Shown in pieces: positions 23,001 through 34,258 of a stretch of DNA of 64,000 nucleotides. Position 1 is the stretch's first letter, and the number at the start of each line of letters is the position of its first letter. A program made the position numbers and the translations under genes. The notes below the pieces were generated by a model, which had not been told where the DNA came from, did not search any database, and saw only the letters and a program-made list of their open reading frames with translations. Source of the stretch: Leucaena leucocephala (Eukaryota > Streptophyta > Magnoliopsida > Fabales > Fabaceae); contig CM073522.1 in the NCBI GenBank assembly GCA_037074615.1, positions 30,006,962 through 30,070,961 of the forward strand, read 5' to 3'.

Positions 23001-25400
23001 AACGGGCCTCAGCTTTAACACAATGCTATAAAACAACTGCTCTTTCTCTGATAATATGACCCATTGAATGGCCTGATTCATATGTACTACAGAACCAGCC
23101 CAAAAAAAACAAAACAAATTTCTTTCTTATTTTTGGGTGGGGTGGGGGAATGACTATGTACTCCAAAATGACCAAAGAAAAAGAAAAGCTCCAGAGCCTA
23201 GAGGCTATAACCATGGAATAAATACAAAATAAAAATTTAGGGGGATTTTTTTTGTTGGGAAGAGGGACATTTTCAAAGAGTGTTCAGTGATATGCTCTGG
23301 AAGAATCTAAGCATCTTACATGCCACACTTGTCTAACAGGACAAAGAGCAGATACTTGAATTCTGAACATGATTCGGAGAACAGAACTCCATCCGCATTA
23401 AACTGAACTCAGATTCTAAATTGAACATTTTGGTTCTGAAGCAGTCAACTGAAGCTTGGCATGTATCTTGCTTATTTTAAGTAATATATCACAGCAGCAG
23501 TTATACGTTGTCAAATAACTCTAAACAAATTCTTCAGTTTGCTGGTGATTACACCAATTTGTACATAAAAATCAAGTAACCAATAGGATTAGATCTAGCA
23601 AAAAGAGTTAGTTCATCACAACATAATCAACTAAGGTTGGAATCCCCTCTAGAAGAGGTGCCCACATTTAGTTTCCGGCCGTGCCACTTACAAGATTACC
23701 CCCAATAAGAAGATACTTGTGTGCAATCAAAACAAAAAAATAAAGCAGGGGGCATAAATGGTGGTCCAGGTCAACCACTACAACATAAATATGTCATCAA
23801 AGAAAAATCCCTATGGTAAATTGTTCATTACATAAATCCCATGCAATAGAAACTGCAACCAAAAGAAATCTAATAGTCTGATGGGCCCATATTAACAGAT
23901 CTACAGTTCATGGCAAAATTTCCACTTTCTACACTATACTTGACTTTAATTTGTTATATCAAGTTATTAACTCAAACTTTTGTGACTTAATATGTTCACG
24001 AGATGTTCTAACTGCCTTGTTTGGTTGCTATCAAAGGTTACATCAGAAAGGAGCATGTGAACAAGTGATTAACGTATTCATGAAAACTTTAAGGAATAAC
24101 GATGACCAGTAGCATCATTAGGGGAGATTAAGATCGTTCTCTTTTAACCACCTGAAGTACAAAATACCATTATAAAGTCAAGTAAAAGGGTTTCCAACTT
24201 CACATAATTTCTCAATAACCCGATCAAGAACTCTAATTTGTAAAGACACTACCCGTGTCAAAACTATAGAAACTTGCAGACATCTTTTTTTATAGAAACC
24301 GTAGTTCAAAATGGCAACACATTATATTCCGAATATAATTAACGAATTGTTTGTCACAATGTCAATCTATAGCTTATTGGATGAAATCACACTTTGCATA
24401 ATACAAAAACTTTGATAAAATATTCCGCATATTAAATCACCTTAAGAGTGATAAACCCACAAAGGGCCTGAAAGTCGGTCATAGCCAGAGCCATCTCAGG
24501 TTTGTGATTTCCATCTTTATAAACATCAGGCTGCAATTTGTGCAAAGTCCATGCCAACTCCTTGTCTGGGTGAGCCTGTATTGATAGCGCCTTTGACACT
24601 GAGAGTACCTGACACACACACACACAGAACCTGTAAGCACGGAATCCATACAGCGGCCAGCAACCAATCCAACGAGTTAGATTGGTAAAAAGAGATAAAC
24701 TTCCTACAAAAGATTCTTCTAGGTAGCATTCTGGGAGTAAAAATCCTAAATTCACATTGAGAGCAGTGCACCATGTGATTGAGAAGGAATAATCCGTACA
24801 AAGTTTGACAGCGACTTAAATGGAGGAGAGGAAAAAGAAGCACTTCCCAGTATCTGTTTTTCTGATCCCATCTCAATTCTAGTCTGGGACACAGAAAATT
24901 GATGAGAGAAGTTCGCCTCAAGATCAGGCAGGAATAGGATGAACAGAGTTCACAAAATACGTGCTCGTAATAACCCAAAAACAAAAATACAGTGCCTAGC
25001 ATTCCCTTGTCTGATCTCCTTTCTGCTTTGTGACACAGAAGATAGAGAATCATACCTTGAACAAGAAAGGTAGATCACAGCCCCACTTCTTCAAAACCTT
25101 CTCGCCTAGCACATTTGGGTTCCTTGACAACCACGACTTAAGAGTCACATCCTCTGAACCATTCAAGATGCCGTTTTCGTGGTTGGAAACCAAGAACGAC
25201 GGCCCGGAATCGTGGGTACCCATCCATAGCTCAGCGTAAGGCTTATCAGGTACGAATTGAGACCCAGAATTCAAAGCGAAGAGTCTAGCAACTTGAGAGT
25301 TTTGACCCAACAGACCCCAGTTGTAGTTCTGGACGGAGCATTGAAGCCTCTGAAGCTTCTCCTCCCGCGGGTTCTTCATTGCAAAACCAGCAGCTTCCAT
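20068..25400 (-). CDS. PMI: Mannose-6-phosphate isomerase (phosphomannose isomerase)
   Basis: Converts fructose-6-phosphate and mannose-6-phosphate into one another, the entry to GDP-mannose, ascorbate and glycan synthesis in the cytosol. Five exons on the minus strand, all in phase 0: 25056-25400, 24441-24608, 22350-22562, 21619-21885 and 20068-20385. All have GT/AG borders and join to 436 residues, the usual length for the plant enzyme. Type I PMI features are present: [11 protein letters not shown] at the N-terminus, the zinc ligands Q126 and H128 ([10 protein letters not shown]), E153 (HKPEMAL) and H291 ([10 protein letters not shown]), and the [11 protein letters not shown] signature. 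The C-terminal cupin part ends [11 protein letters not shown]. No stop or frameshift was found, so the gene looks functional. Arabidopsis has two such genes (PMI1, PMI2/DIN9); which one this corresponds to cannot be told by eye. Confidence 0.95.
24610..24628. repeat. CA microsatellite beside a PMI splice site
   Basis: A run of acacac lies directly against the acceptor of PMI intron 1 (exon 2 starts at 24608 on the minus strand), giving a GT-rich rather than a pyrimidine-rich acceptor tract. Confidence 0.8.
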
Positions 25401-26071
25401 GAAATCGAAAAGAACTATGCAATTCTAGTAATAAGAAAATTGAAGGAATGGAATAGAATGAGAATGTGGATATATGCCCGTCATTGCTTTCTTCTTGGTC
25501 TTTTAACCATTTGGAATTGGAACGGTGCCATTAGAAGAAAACTTGTGCTAGAGAGCGACGGATGAATCGTACGTTCGAAAGAGAAACGGGATATAAGGCA
25601 AGTGGGGTATAATTCCTTGGCAGTTTCAGTTTCTCTTATCTCCAATGTCATCAACTTCTCTCGGATTGCTCGACGGGCACGAAATTTCCCAGGTAAAGCA
25701 TAAATCTTCCCAGGGAAAATTCCGTCCTAAGAAACAGTTATTTAAGATGATAATTTTTTTTATTAGAGTAGACTTTTATACACAGGCTCGTTCTCCGGAC
25801 ATAACGGAGATCTTAGATGGAGGAATTAAGTAAATAATAAAATAATGTCTTCATAGTTATTAAATAAAATTAGATAAATTAATTATTGTATTTAATTAAT
25901 TTATCTAATATAAGAAATAGATAGATAGATAATTTGTTGATACTAAAAAATTTAGTTAATTTAATTATTTATAACAAGTGTGTGTTAATTTTTTTAAACT
26001 GTCCTCTTTAATTATTTATGTTAAAATTATATTTGTAAAAAATCCTTAATATATGGCAATCAATATAATTA
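25401..26071 (-). promoter_or_regulatory. PMI 5' flank and following spacer
   Basis: Contains the PMI leader and promoter (minus strand, from 25401 upward), then AT-rich DNA with no gene. No promoter element could be assigned firmly. Confidence 0.35.
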
Positions 26072-26377
26072 GGATAAAGTAATATCAACTATCTTAATAT
26101 AATTTTTTAGGTGCAGCTAATATCCTAATTTTATTTATAGTATAATTTTATTTATAATATTTTTAATTTGGTACAATTTTAACTCATAACCTTTTTAATG
26201 TAGTGTAATTTCATCTATAATATTAATTTTAAATACCAAAAATTACACTATATTAAAAAAATTATTTGTAAAATGTATCAGATTAAAAAAATTATAGGTA
26301 AAATTATACTATAAATAAGATTATAACATTGGCCATATTTAAGAAATAATATCAAAATATGATATGTTACTTTATCC
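26072..26377. mobile_element. Foldback MITE
   Basis: The ends ggataaagtaatat and atgttactttatcc are inverted copies. Inside, atttatagtataatttta and taaaattatactataaat are again complementary. The two halves therefore pair over most of about 306 bp. AT-rich and non-coding. Class not assigned because the target duplication is unclear. Confidence 0.65.
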
Positions 26378-27065
26378 ATATAAATATCTTGGTAAAATAT
26401 TAAAATTTTAGAAGACAAGGGATCTCAGTCTTATATTTATTAGCAAAGTGAACATTATGTCTAGCTCATATATTTAAGATTATAAGAATTAATTTATAAT
26501 TTTATATTTAATACCAAAACTCATGTAGGCCCAGAGGAATATATAATAGTATATTTTTAGAATGAATATAGCAATATATTAGTAAAAGAAAAGGAATATT
26601 GAGACATAGATATGACTTTTTTTTTCCTTTTTTGTTTCACCTAGGAGACATTGGTATAATTAAATTAGATCAACTTGTCACTAAAAGTTAGTCAATTAGT
26701 TAAAAATTATTTTATAACCTATAAAATTATAAAAATTTTAATAGCAGATAATTTATAAATATTTTTTTTAGCCTAAAAATATATTTAGTCTCATGAACTT
26801 CAAAGATCCAACTTAAAAAAAAAATTGGTAAAAAGAACTACACCAACCCATGTTCAAATCAAAAAATAAAAGAGCTACCCCAATACTAGTCAAGGGTTAA
26901 TGAATAAAAAAAGTTCCAATAGATCCCACATTTCATCTTTTAACAATATAATTTGATCATAACTTTTTATTATGTGCTATATTAAGCAGTAAATATTAAC
27001 AAAAAAAATATGAGTTATTATGCGCAAGTGAGCTTTGTTACGAATCATGAATGGACATTGACTTA
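26378..27065. other. AT-rich spacer, nothing recognised
   Basis: No coding region, RNA gene or clear repeat boundary was seen. Confidence 0.5.
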
Positions 27066-27622
27066 GTGCATGTTTGGCACCGCGGTTTAAGAATGAATTA
27101 TGGGGCAAAACCTCGGTTTGGAAAATTTTCACACAAACAGCAATTTTTGTTGAGAATTGATTTTGAACAAAACCTCGGTTTGAAACCTAGGTTTTGAATA
27201 AGCTACTGAAAATAGCTTTTTCTTTGAAACCTAGGTTTTGGATTATCCAATTACTATTATACCCTTACTTTTTTTTACATCATCTCTCATCTCTCTTCTC
27301 TATTATCTCTCATCTCTCTTCTCTTATCTCTCTTTTTCTCTCTCTTCTCTCCTCTCTTATCTCTCTTTTTCTCTCTCCTCTCTCCTCTCTACACTCTCTT
27401 CTCTCTCCTCTTTCTTCTTTATCATCTTTCATCTCTGTTACTTTTAATCATATCATACCCTTTTTAGTAATTTACCAATATAAAAAGTGATTCTACTACT
27501 AATCATCCAAACATCTTTATTCCCAAAATCTATTCTTCCCAAAATCTATTCTACCCAAAATCTATTCTCCAGAATCTATTCTTCCCATAATCTATTCTCC
27601 AAAAGCTAATCCAAACACACCC
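27066..27622 (+). mobile_element. Harbinger-type MITE with a pyrimidine core (copy 2)
   Basis: 557 bp flanked by TTA on both sides (27063-27065 and 27623-27625). The ends gtgcatgtttgg and ccaaacacaccc are inverted, as in PIF/Harbinger MITEs. The left arm repeats the sequence aacctcggtttg/aacctaggtttt. The core is a run of about 160 bp of ctctctt units. The right arm repeats caaaatctattct five times. It is close to the copy at 32029 along its whole length. Confidence 0.8.
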
Positions 27623-27718
27623 TTAATCAGTCTAACTTAAAGATATTGTTAAACCAAATTGCAAATTTGCAATTTGGAATTTAGAAAAATGTAATTTACA
27701 ATATAATTAAATAGAGTT

Positions 27719-28325
27719 TTTTATTTTATTATTTGCCAAATCGAAAAAATGGAGCTTGAAAATCGAAAAGAGAAAACTGGATCCCAATTCCATTTTCCAA
27801 AAGAGATTTGGTTGAAAACGGGGCAAGGGGACAGCCACGTCTGGTGATGATGACACGTGAATTAGACTTATTTCGCGATAAAATGAAAAAAGCGTGGTCT
27901 TGTCGTCGTAAGACGACGACATTTAATTGGATCAAGGAGATCAGAATCTACTGCGTGGTGGCCTATTCAGTGTGTGACAAGTAAGAGTGATAAGACCGAC
28001 CGTGGGTCCCACAACCGACGCCTTCCCCACAGTTATGCTATTAAACAATTACACATGTAATTTATAATAATTTAAAATTAATATTTTCGAATAAGGTGTT
28101 GTGTGACTTTATTGACAACTTATTCGAAAATATTGATTTTGAGTTATTATAAATCACATGTGTAATTGTTTAATATTCACTCGAGTTATAATTTTAAGGC
28201 AAATAAACGTGGCCTAGCATAATTGAAGGGAAGGAGTCGGTTGTGGCAAATTATATTTAATATTCAGTCCAGTTTTCTCTTTTCGATTTTCATGCTCCAT
28301 TTTTTTATTTTGCAAATTATATTTT
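27719..28325. mobile_element. Large foldback (inverted-repeat) element
   Basis: Two arms are inverted copies of each other. Their inner ends, 28036-28095 and about 28115-28175, pair almost perfectly over about 57 bp around a loop of some 20 nt (cttattcgaaaatatt against its complement). Further out, agcataattgaaggga / gtcggttgtgg pairs with 28004-28040, and ccagttttctcttttcgatt pairs with 27760-27782. The left arm carries about 200 bp more than the right. No coding capacity. It may be a MITE or an inverted duplication able to make a long hairpin RNA. Confidence 0.7.
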
Positions 28326-30479
28326 TAATGATAGTGTCATGTTAATATTACCCTTTTTCACTTAGTTATTTCTATTTCTTCTCAGACTATTTTGTGTAAT
28401 AATTGCGTTATATAATTTTTTTAAAAAATATATCAATTGCATTATATACTAACTTATTATGATATATATATAACACGTTTTTTTTTTTAAAAAATTAGGC
28501 GAGTCTTGAACAAGATAATATTTATTAGGGTCAAAATATTTATGCCTTACAACTTAAAAAATGCATAATTATATATGCATGCACTTAAAATTCCCTCCAC
28601 TTCACCTTAATCAAAATTTTAGACTATTTACCATATAGATTAAATTTCCTTTTTTTTTATAAATTTATTTATTTACATGCACTTTAATCTTTAATATTTG
28701 AGTCCCTCCCTCAAAGCCATTCGACTTTGCCCTAAAATAGAACTCTATGGAGCCCTCCTGAATTACTTATAATGAAGCCTGATAGTTTAGATCTATTAAT
28801 AAAATTTTCATATTAACTCTGACATCATATATTTAAATTAGATCATTTGTATAGAAAAGACAATGACAATTAAGTTTCTAAAAAAATAAAAGAAAATAAT
28901 TCAAACTATTGCAAAATGGGAGTTCCATTCAAAACTTAAATGCATTACTTATAATTGAGACTCTTAAATCTGCAATTGTTTAAATCGATATTTGTAACTC
29001 ATTCAAAAAAAAATTACTAGGATTTAACGGCCATTAATTCAGTAAATTGAAATCTAATTAACTATTATTATTATTTTTTTTGTATAGTAACCTAACTATT
29101 ATTCTCCCTATTAGAAGTATGATTTGAACACACACTCTCCTATAGGTTTGAGTTAAATTTAAAATTTTTATTAATTATATTAACTTTTGTTGGCACATAT
29201 ATAAATATATATATATTAATTTTAAATGGAAAAAATTAAAATAAAATAAAAACGATAATTTCAGTATTTCTTAAAAGACGGGAAGGTAATTTATCAATTA
29301 TAGAAATTTACACCCTAGGGTTAGTTTACATGCATAACCTTTGGTTTGGTAAAATCGAGATAACCTTTGGTTTGGTAAAATTGAGAAGGTTAAATTGGAT
29401 AATAATGATCCTGAGCTCTCTCTTCTAAATTTATATTATACTATATATTTCTTGTCAATTAATTAAAATAAAGTGAAAAGTTCAAAATTACAGTGTCCAC
29501 AAAATTCAAATGCAGTTATTATAAAAAAAAAAAAATTCCCATGCAGTTCGCTCTCACGTTATGACCAACAGGTGATGGGTAACATTAATAATGAAATGAA
29601 AAATAAATAATTATCATAAGTTGACGTGCCATTATATTCATTCATTTATTAAAATGAAGAAAGCGTAACAAAAAATAATTAAAAAAATTAAGAATGATAG
29701 AGAAAGCTTGAATCTGACCTTATTACTTAACTAAATTAATTTCTTTTTTATAAATTCATATATTAACTAAGCTTCCTCATAGCTTTATAAGGTACAAAGA
29801 TTTAATCATTGAGATGGTGGGTGAGAGGTGCTAATAGAGTTTTATTTTATTTTTCTATTGATATTGACCGTTATGGGGTCAAATTTGACTCATCATTACT
29901 AATTACTAATTATTGGTGTAAGGTGCTAATCGCATATGAATCAATTACTAGGGAGAATATGAGTTGGCAAAAAAAAAAAAAATAGAAAAAATATGTAAAA
30001 GGAAAATGATAAAATATAATTAATGTTTAACAAAGTTGATATCTTAGAATTTAAAAAAAAAAACTTTTGCTATATTTATAATAAGTAAGGATGAAAGTTT
30101 TGACACATATGTAAATACAATTGACCACTTTTCTTAATAGAAACTAGTTAGATAGTTAAATTTAATTTTAAATATAAGATTTTAATCTATATTATATATA
30201 ATATTTATTATTTTTATCTTTCAGACTAATTTATTTAACTTATAAATTAACATATAATCTAATATTATACTTGAATTTTGTTATAATTAACGTATCTATT
30301 TAGTTTTTTTAATATATTTAAATTAATCATTTAATTTTTATATTAAAAAATAGATGAAGTATTATAATAAAAAAAATTTGACTTAAACAAGGGTATAATT
30401 ATTAATTTATCATTAGCACGATTTCTCTTCCTTCCATGACAAACAAGACATGGAAGGCATATAGAAGATAATATCTATG
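28326..30479. other. AT-rich gene-free region
   Basis: Over 2 kb of AT-rich DNA with many stops on all frames. A tandem repeat of about 27 bp (aacctttggtttggtaaaat) occurs twice at 29336-29388. Nothing else is supported. Confidence 0.5.
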
Positions 30480-32028
30480 TATATTTGTTAGGGTGAAGAG
30501 AAAGGTGAAATCAGTCTCATGTTGTACCTCATAGGAGCCACAACACTCAAGCCTTCGCCTAAGTCCCATAGTTCAACCTCTACTTGGAGCGGGCAAGTCA
30601 ACAAAGAGCATTTTCCAATCTAGCCCGATTGAGTTTTTGTGAATAGAAATGACTTATATTTGGTTGAGGGAGGTAAAGAATTTTAAGTGGTAGAGGTTAG
30701 CTAGTTGAATCAAACTCTTGTCACATTTCCCTCCTTTGTAATATTTGCTAGCAAAGAACGGACCCAGGGCAGTGGACGGGATTAGAAGGCTTCTCAAATT
30801 CCACGTATGAAGTTGAAGCACCCGGTTTGTGAATCAATCAAACGAGCCACAGACGCTAAAAGATGTATCCTATATTCTATCATAAGTTCGATAGACAAGC
30901 ACTCAGATCAGAGGTTGCCAGCCCTGATGATGTTTGTTAGGCAGGCTTCAGCACTTTCGGCGAGCTCTTATACTCAAGGCAGGCTGGCTCAGTACACGAT
31001 TCCCTTCCTTAGATAGCTTGCCAGCATAAGCCCGATAGTTTGTCCCTCTACCCTCGTACTAGCTCTCGATCGAGAATTCTTCTTCGTGAGCAAGTCAGAG
31101 CGAGACCTTAGTGGCTAGAATACATACCAGAGGATCAGAACTCTTGTCTCTGCCTAAAGCCTAAAGTTAGAGCTTTCCCCAGTGACAAGAGTATAAAGTG
31201 GTTCTTACTTCCCTTAATGATCTAGCTTGTCAGTCTGTGTCCTTTGGCCTTTGAGGCATAAGCACTCGCTGTCTTCACCTCAGGGAAGCTCTGGCTCCAT
31301 TGCAGACTGAGGAAAAGTCTTAGAATTCAGTCCTGAAAAGACTTTGTCTTGTCGTCATAGGCTTCTTAAGTTACAATGCCTGCGATTAAAAAAAGGTAAA
31401 GAAAGACCATTGGCAACGTCCTCGACAGCATCCAATAACCTGTGAGGAGCGATTCCAGCTTCTGTAGTCTTGTCCGTCTTTCATTTCTCATTTTTGAGAG
31501 CATGGGGATCAAGAGCTAAGCCCCCCTTTTATTGCATAACCTAAAGATGGATCTCCCTTACGCGGTCAACGAACTCATACTAATGCTAGGAATTGTGCGA
31601 ATTCTAAAATGAAAGAAGTCTACCGAAAGCCCTTAGTACTTGTCTGATCAATCACACTAATAGCTTCAATAGTTCATTGAAGTTTTTAGTATGAACCTAT
31701 TTCCTCTCTTGACCTAGCCTCTTACTCTGGCTGGATTGAAAACTAACTAAATACTATCTCGCCCGCATGCTGCCTCGTAACCCGTCAATTGGTAGTAGAG
31801 GAAAAATCTATTCGTTAAGTTGGGCTCATTCCTTCTCTTAATGTGAGAGGGCTTTAACAGTCGTAGTCTATATTTTTAGAATATAATATCCCGGGGAGAA
31901 AAGAGGGACTCACTAGCTTATAGATTAGCTTGTGGGCTCTCACTCTTTGTCTGTCGACTCTTCTTAGAGAGTCTGTAAACTCTATATCGCTAACGCTCAA
32001 CCTTTCTCATGGGAAACGGCATAACTAA
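30480..32028. other. Stretch of organelle-like base composition (possible mitochondrial DNA insert)
   Basis: Between about 30730 and 32028 the sequence is markedly less AT-rich and less repetitive than its surroundings. It has the mixed-composition texture of plant mitochondrial intergenic DNA. No mitochondrial gene or exon was recognised, so the assignment rests on composition alone. The short frame at 30807-31016 matches nothing I know. A MITE is inserted exactly at its right edge (32029). Confidence 0.35.
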
Positions 32029-32607
32029 GTACCTGCTTGGGTCCACGTTTAAGAATAGATTCTGGGGCAAAACTTCGGTTTGAAATTTTTTTACACAAAC
32101 AGCAATTTTTGTTGATAATTGATTTTGGATAAAACCTCGATTTGAAATCTAGGTTTTGAATAAGTTACTGAAAATAGCTTTTTCTTTAAAACCTAGGTTT
32201 TGGATTATCCAATTACTATTATACCCTTACTTTTTCTTACACCCTCTCTCCTCTCTTTTATCTATTATCTCTCTTCTCTCTTCTCTTATCTCTCTTTTTC
32301 TCTTTCCTCTCTTATCTCTCTTTTTCTCTCTCCTCTTTCCTCTCTACACTCTCTTCTCTCTCCTCTTTCCTCTCTACACTCTCTTCTCTCTCCTCTTTCT
32401 TCTCTATCATCTTTTATCTCTCTTACTTTTAATCATATCATACCCTTTTTAGTAATTTACCAATATAAAAAGTGATTCTACTACTAATCATCCAAACATC
32501 TTTATTCCTAAAATCTATTCTTCCCAAAATCTATTCTACCCAAAAACTATTCTCTAGAATCTATTTTTCCCAGAATCTATTCTCCAAAAGCTAATCCAAA
32601 CACACCC
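32029..32607 (+). mobile_element. Harbinger-type MITE with a pyrimidine core (copy 3)
   Basis: 579 bp flanked by TAA on both sides (32026-32028 and 32608-32610). Ends gtacctgcttgg and ccaaacacaccc. Same architecture as the copy at 27066, with similar cores and the same multiplied caaaatctattct arm. Confidence 0.8.
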
Positions 32608-33500
32608 TAAGCCTAACAAACATAAAATAACAAGTAAGAAACTAAAAACATAAAGCATAAAAGGCCCAACACAGGAGCAACTGCCATACAACTACCACTA
32701 TTACCCAACCATGCATACTAAGGACAATGGCGACCACTATGAGCAACTTAAGCAAACTAGTTGAAGCACAACTCCAATCTGCTAGAAACGCCACTATGGA
32801 TGAAAGCCCTTTGGGCATATGTATCCTGAAAAATGTAAAAGCAACTGGTAATACCCAGAAGTAGAGAACATGAGCAAAGAGCAAGGTGGATTGACCAACT
32901 AGAACTAAGTGTGAGCTAAACTGTAAATATTAGAGAAATACCGTGACTTAAAAAATAGGGATTTTAAAGTTTAGAGCCAAATGACTAAATTGTTACTTAA
33001 TATCAAATACGATTCACTTTTTTTTTTTTTAAAATGGCATTTTAATCATTTGGCTTTGAATTTTAAAATCTCAATTTAAATCCTGATACTTTTATAGCAT
33101 TTATAATATTTAGAATCTCAATTTAGCATTTACCAATTTTTAGAGTCTTGTTCAAGGATTTTCCCTACTAAAAATAAGAAAAAAAAGTTTGGGCAAAAAC
33201 AAAAGAAAAAAGATGATAAGAAAATTAAATAAGAAAATACTTAAGGGAAAATTTGTGCAAAAAATTATCTTAAAATGTTGATTGCTATCAAAAAAATATT
33301 TTAAGATGTTGAATACAATTTAATAAATTTTTTAAGAGTTAAAAATAAGGTTAAAATTGCACTATTTATAAAAATATGAGGATAAAGTTATTCTGATAAA
33401 TATTTTAAGGATAAAATTATACTAAATATTATTTTATTTTATTTTCAAATCCCAATGAATTAAACTATTAAACCATTCAGCTTGAAAACGTCCTCAATGC
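32608..33500. other. Spacer with a MITE remnant
   Basis: 32920-33170 resembles the element at 50170-50472 (shared attttaaaatctcaattta and tttaccaatttttagagt), but its left end is degraded. The rest is AT-rich without a gene. Confidence 0.5.
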
Positions 33501-34250
33501 TCTCTCGACTTTTTCCTTCTCTTGCGTCTCATTCCCCCTCATCTAGGTTTAAAACGCAGTCGTCTCAAAGCAGCGGATGGTAATTTCAGCGGAGAGAAGC
33601 CAAACCCGTTTTCTCCGAGCTTGATCCGAACCAAAAAACAAAAATCCAAAGGAAAAGGAATGCATGCACCTTCAGCGCCAGGAAGTAAGAGGTCACACCG
33701 GATCTCGGAAGAACCGAGAAACTGATTACGAGCACCATAAATATAAAGACAATTAAATTAGGGTTTCTTTAGCTAAGCCCCTGCGAGTGACAAAGCAACT
33801 GAGATTGACAACGGTATCAGCGAAACAGATCAGTAGTATTGCTAGGTCTTTCAATTCCCAAATTTCCCGCGAGTTCAAAGGCCCAGGTGTGTCGCATTAA
33901 TACAAATTCTAATTGTTTTCTAGCTAATCTGGGCCTTTTCTCGTCTGTTTGCGAACTCTAATTATGACATTTCATTGTATGTGCTATCTTGTTCCGGGAT
34001 ATCTTTCAATTCCTGATTTTGTGTACAATTTTTTTTGAATGTACATTGCCAACTGTGAGAATTGCTGCATGTTGTTTGAATGTTGTATAGAGTACAAAAG
34101 TAATGCATGTTTGTTGTCTTGCAAAATGAAAGGATAATTGAATTAATGCATGTATGTATGTGTCATGATGATTTAAAAGTTGAAACTATGGTTTCACAAA
34201 CAGGGTAGTAATGGAGGATGCATTGAACCAGTAGAGATAGATGAGCAAAA
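33501..34250 (+). promoter_or_regulatory. Promoter, 5' leader and leader intron of the enhancer-of-polycomb-like gene
   Basis: A leader intron probably runs from the donor at about 33887 (cccag/gtgtgt) to the acceptor at 34203 (tttcacaaacag), just before the start codon. Two short upstream reading frames follow the acceptor (see separate entry). No TATA box assigned. Confidence 0.5.
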
Positions 34251-34258
34251 ATGAGTAG
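34211..34258 (+). promoter_or_regulatory. Two upstream ORFs before the EPL start
   Basis: ATG at 34211 reads seven codons to TAG at 34234. A second ATG at 34241 reads five codons to TAG at 34258 and overlaps the main ATG (34251) in another frame. Both lie downstream of the leader acceptor, so they should be in the mature mRNA. They could lower or condition translation. Confidence 0.7.

Noticed and set aside
24526..25053. Minus-strand 175-codon frame within the PMI locus
   Set aside because: It reads through PMI intron 1 in a different frame from exon 2; the true exons are joined by good splice sites.
27194..27490. Open frames of about 100 codons rich in Ser and Leu in the MITE cores (also at 32156 and 14651)
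   Set aside because: They are translations of ctctctt repeats and lack stops only because of composition.
29336..29388. Possible CRISPR-like direct repeat
   Set aside because: Only two adjacent copies in plant nuclear DNA; a simple tandem duplication.
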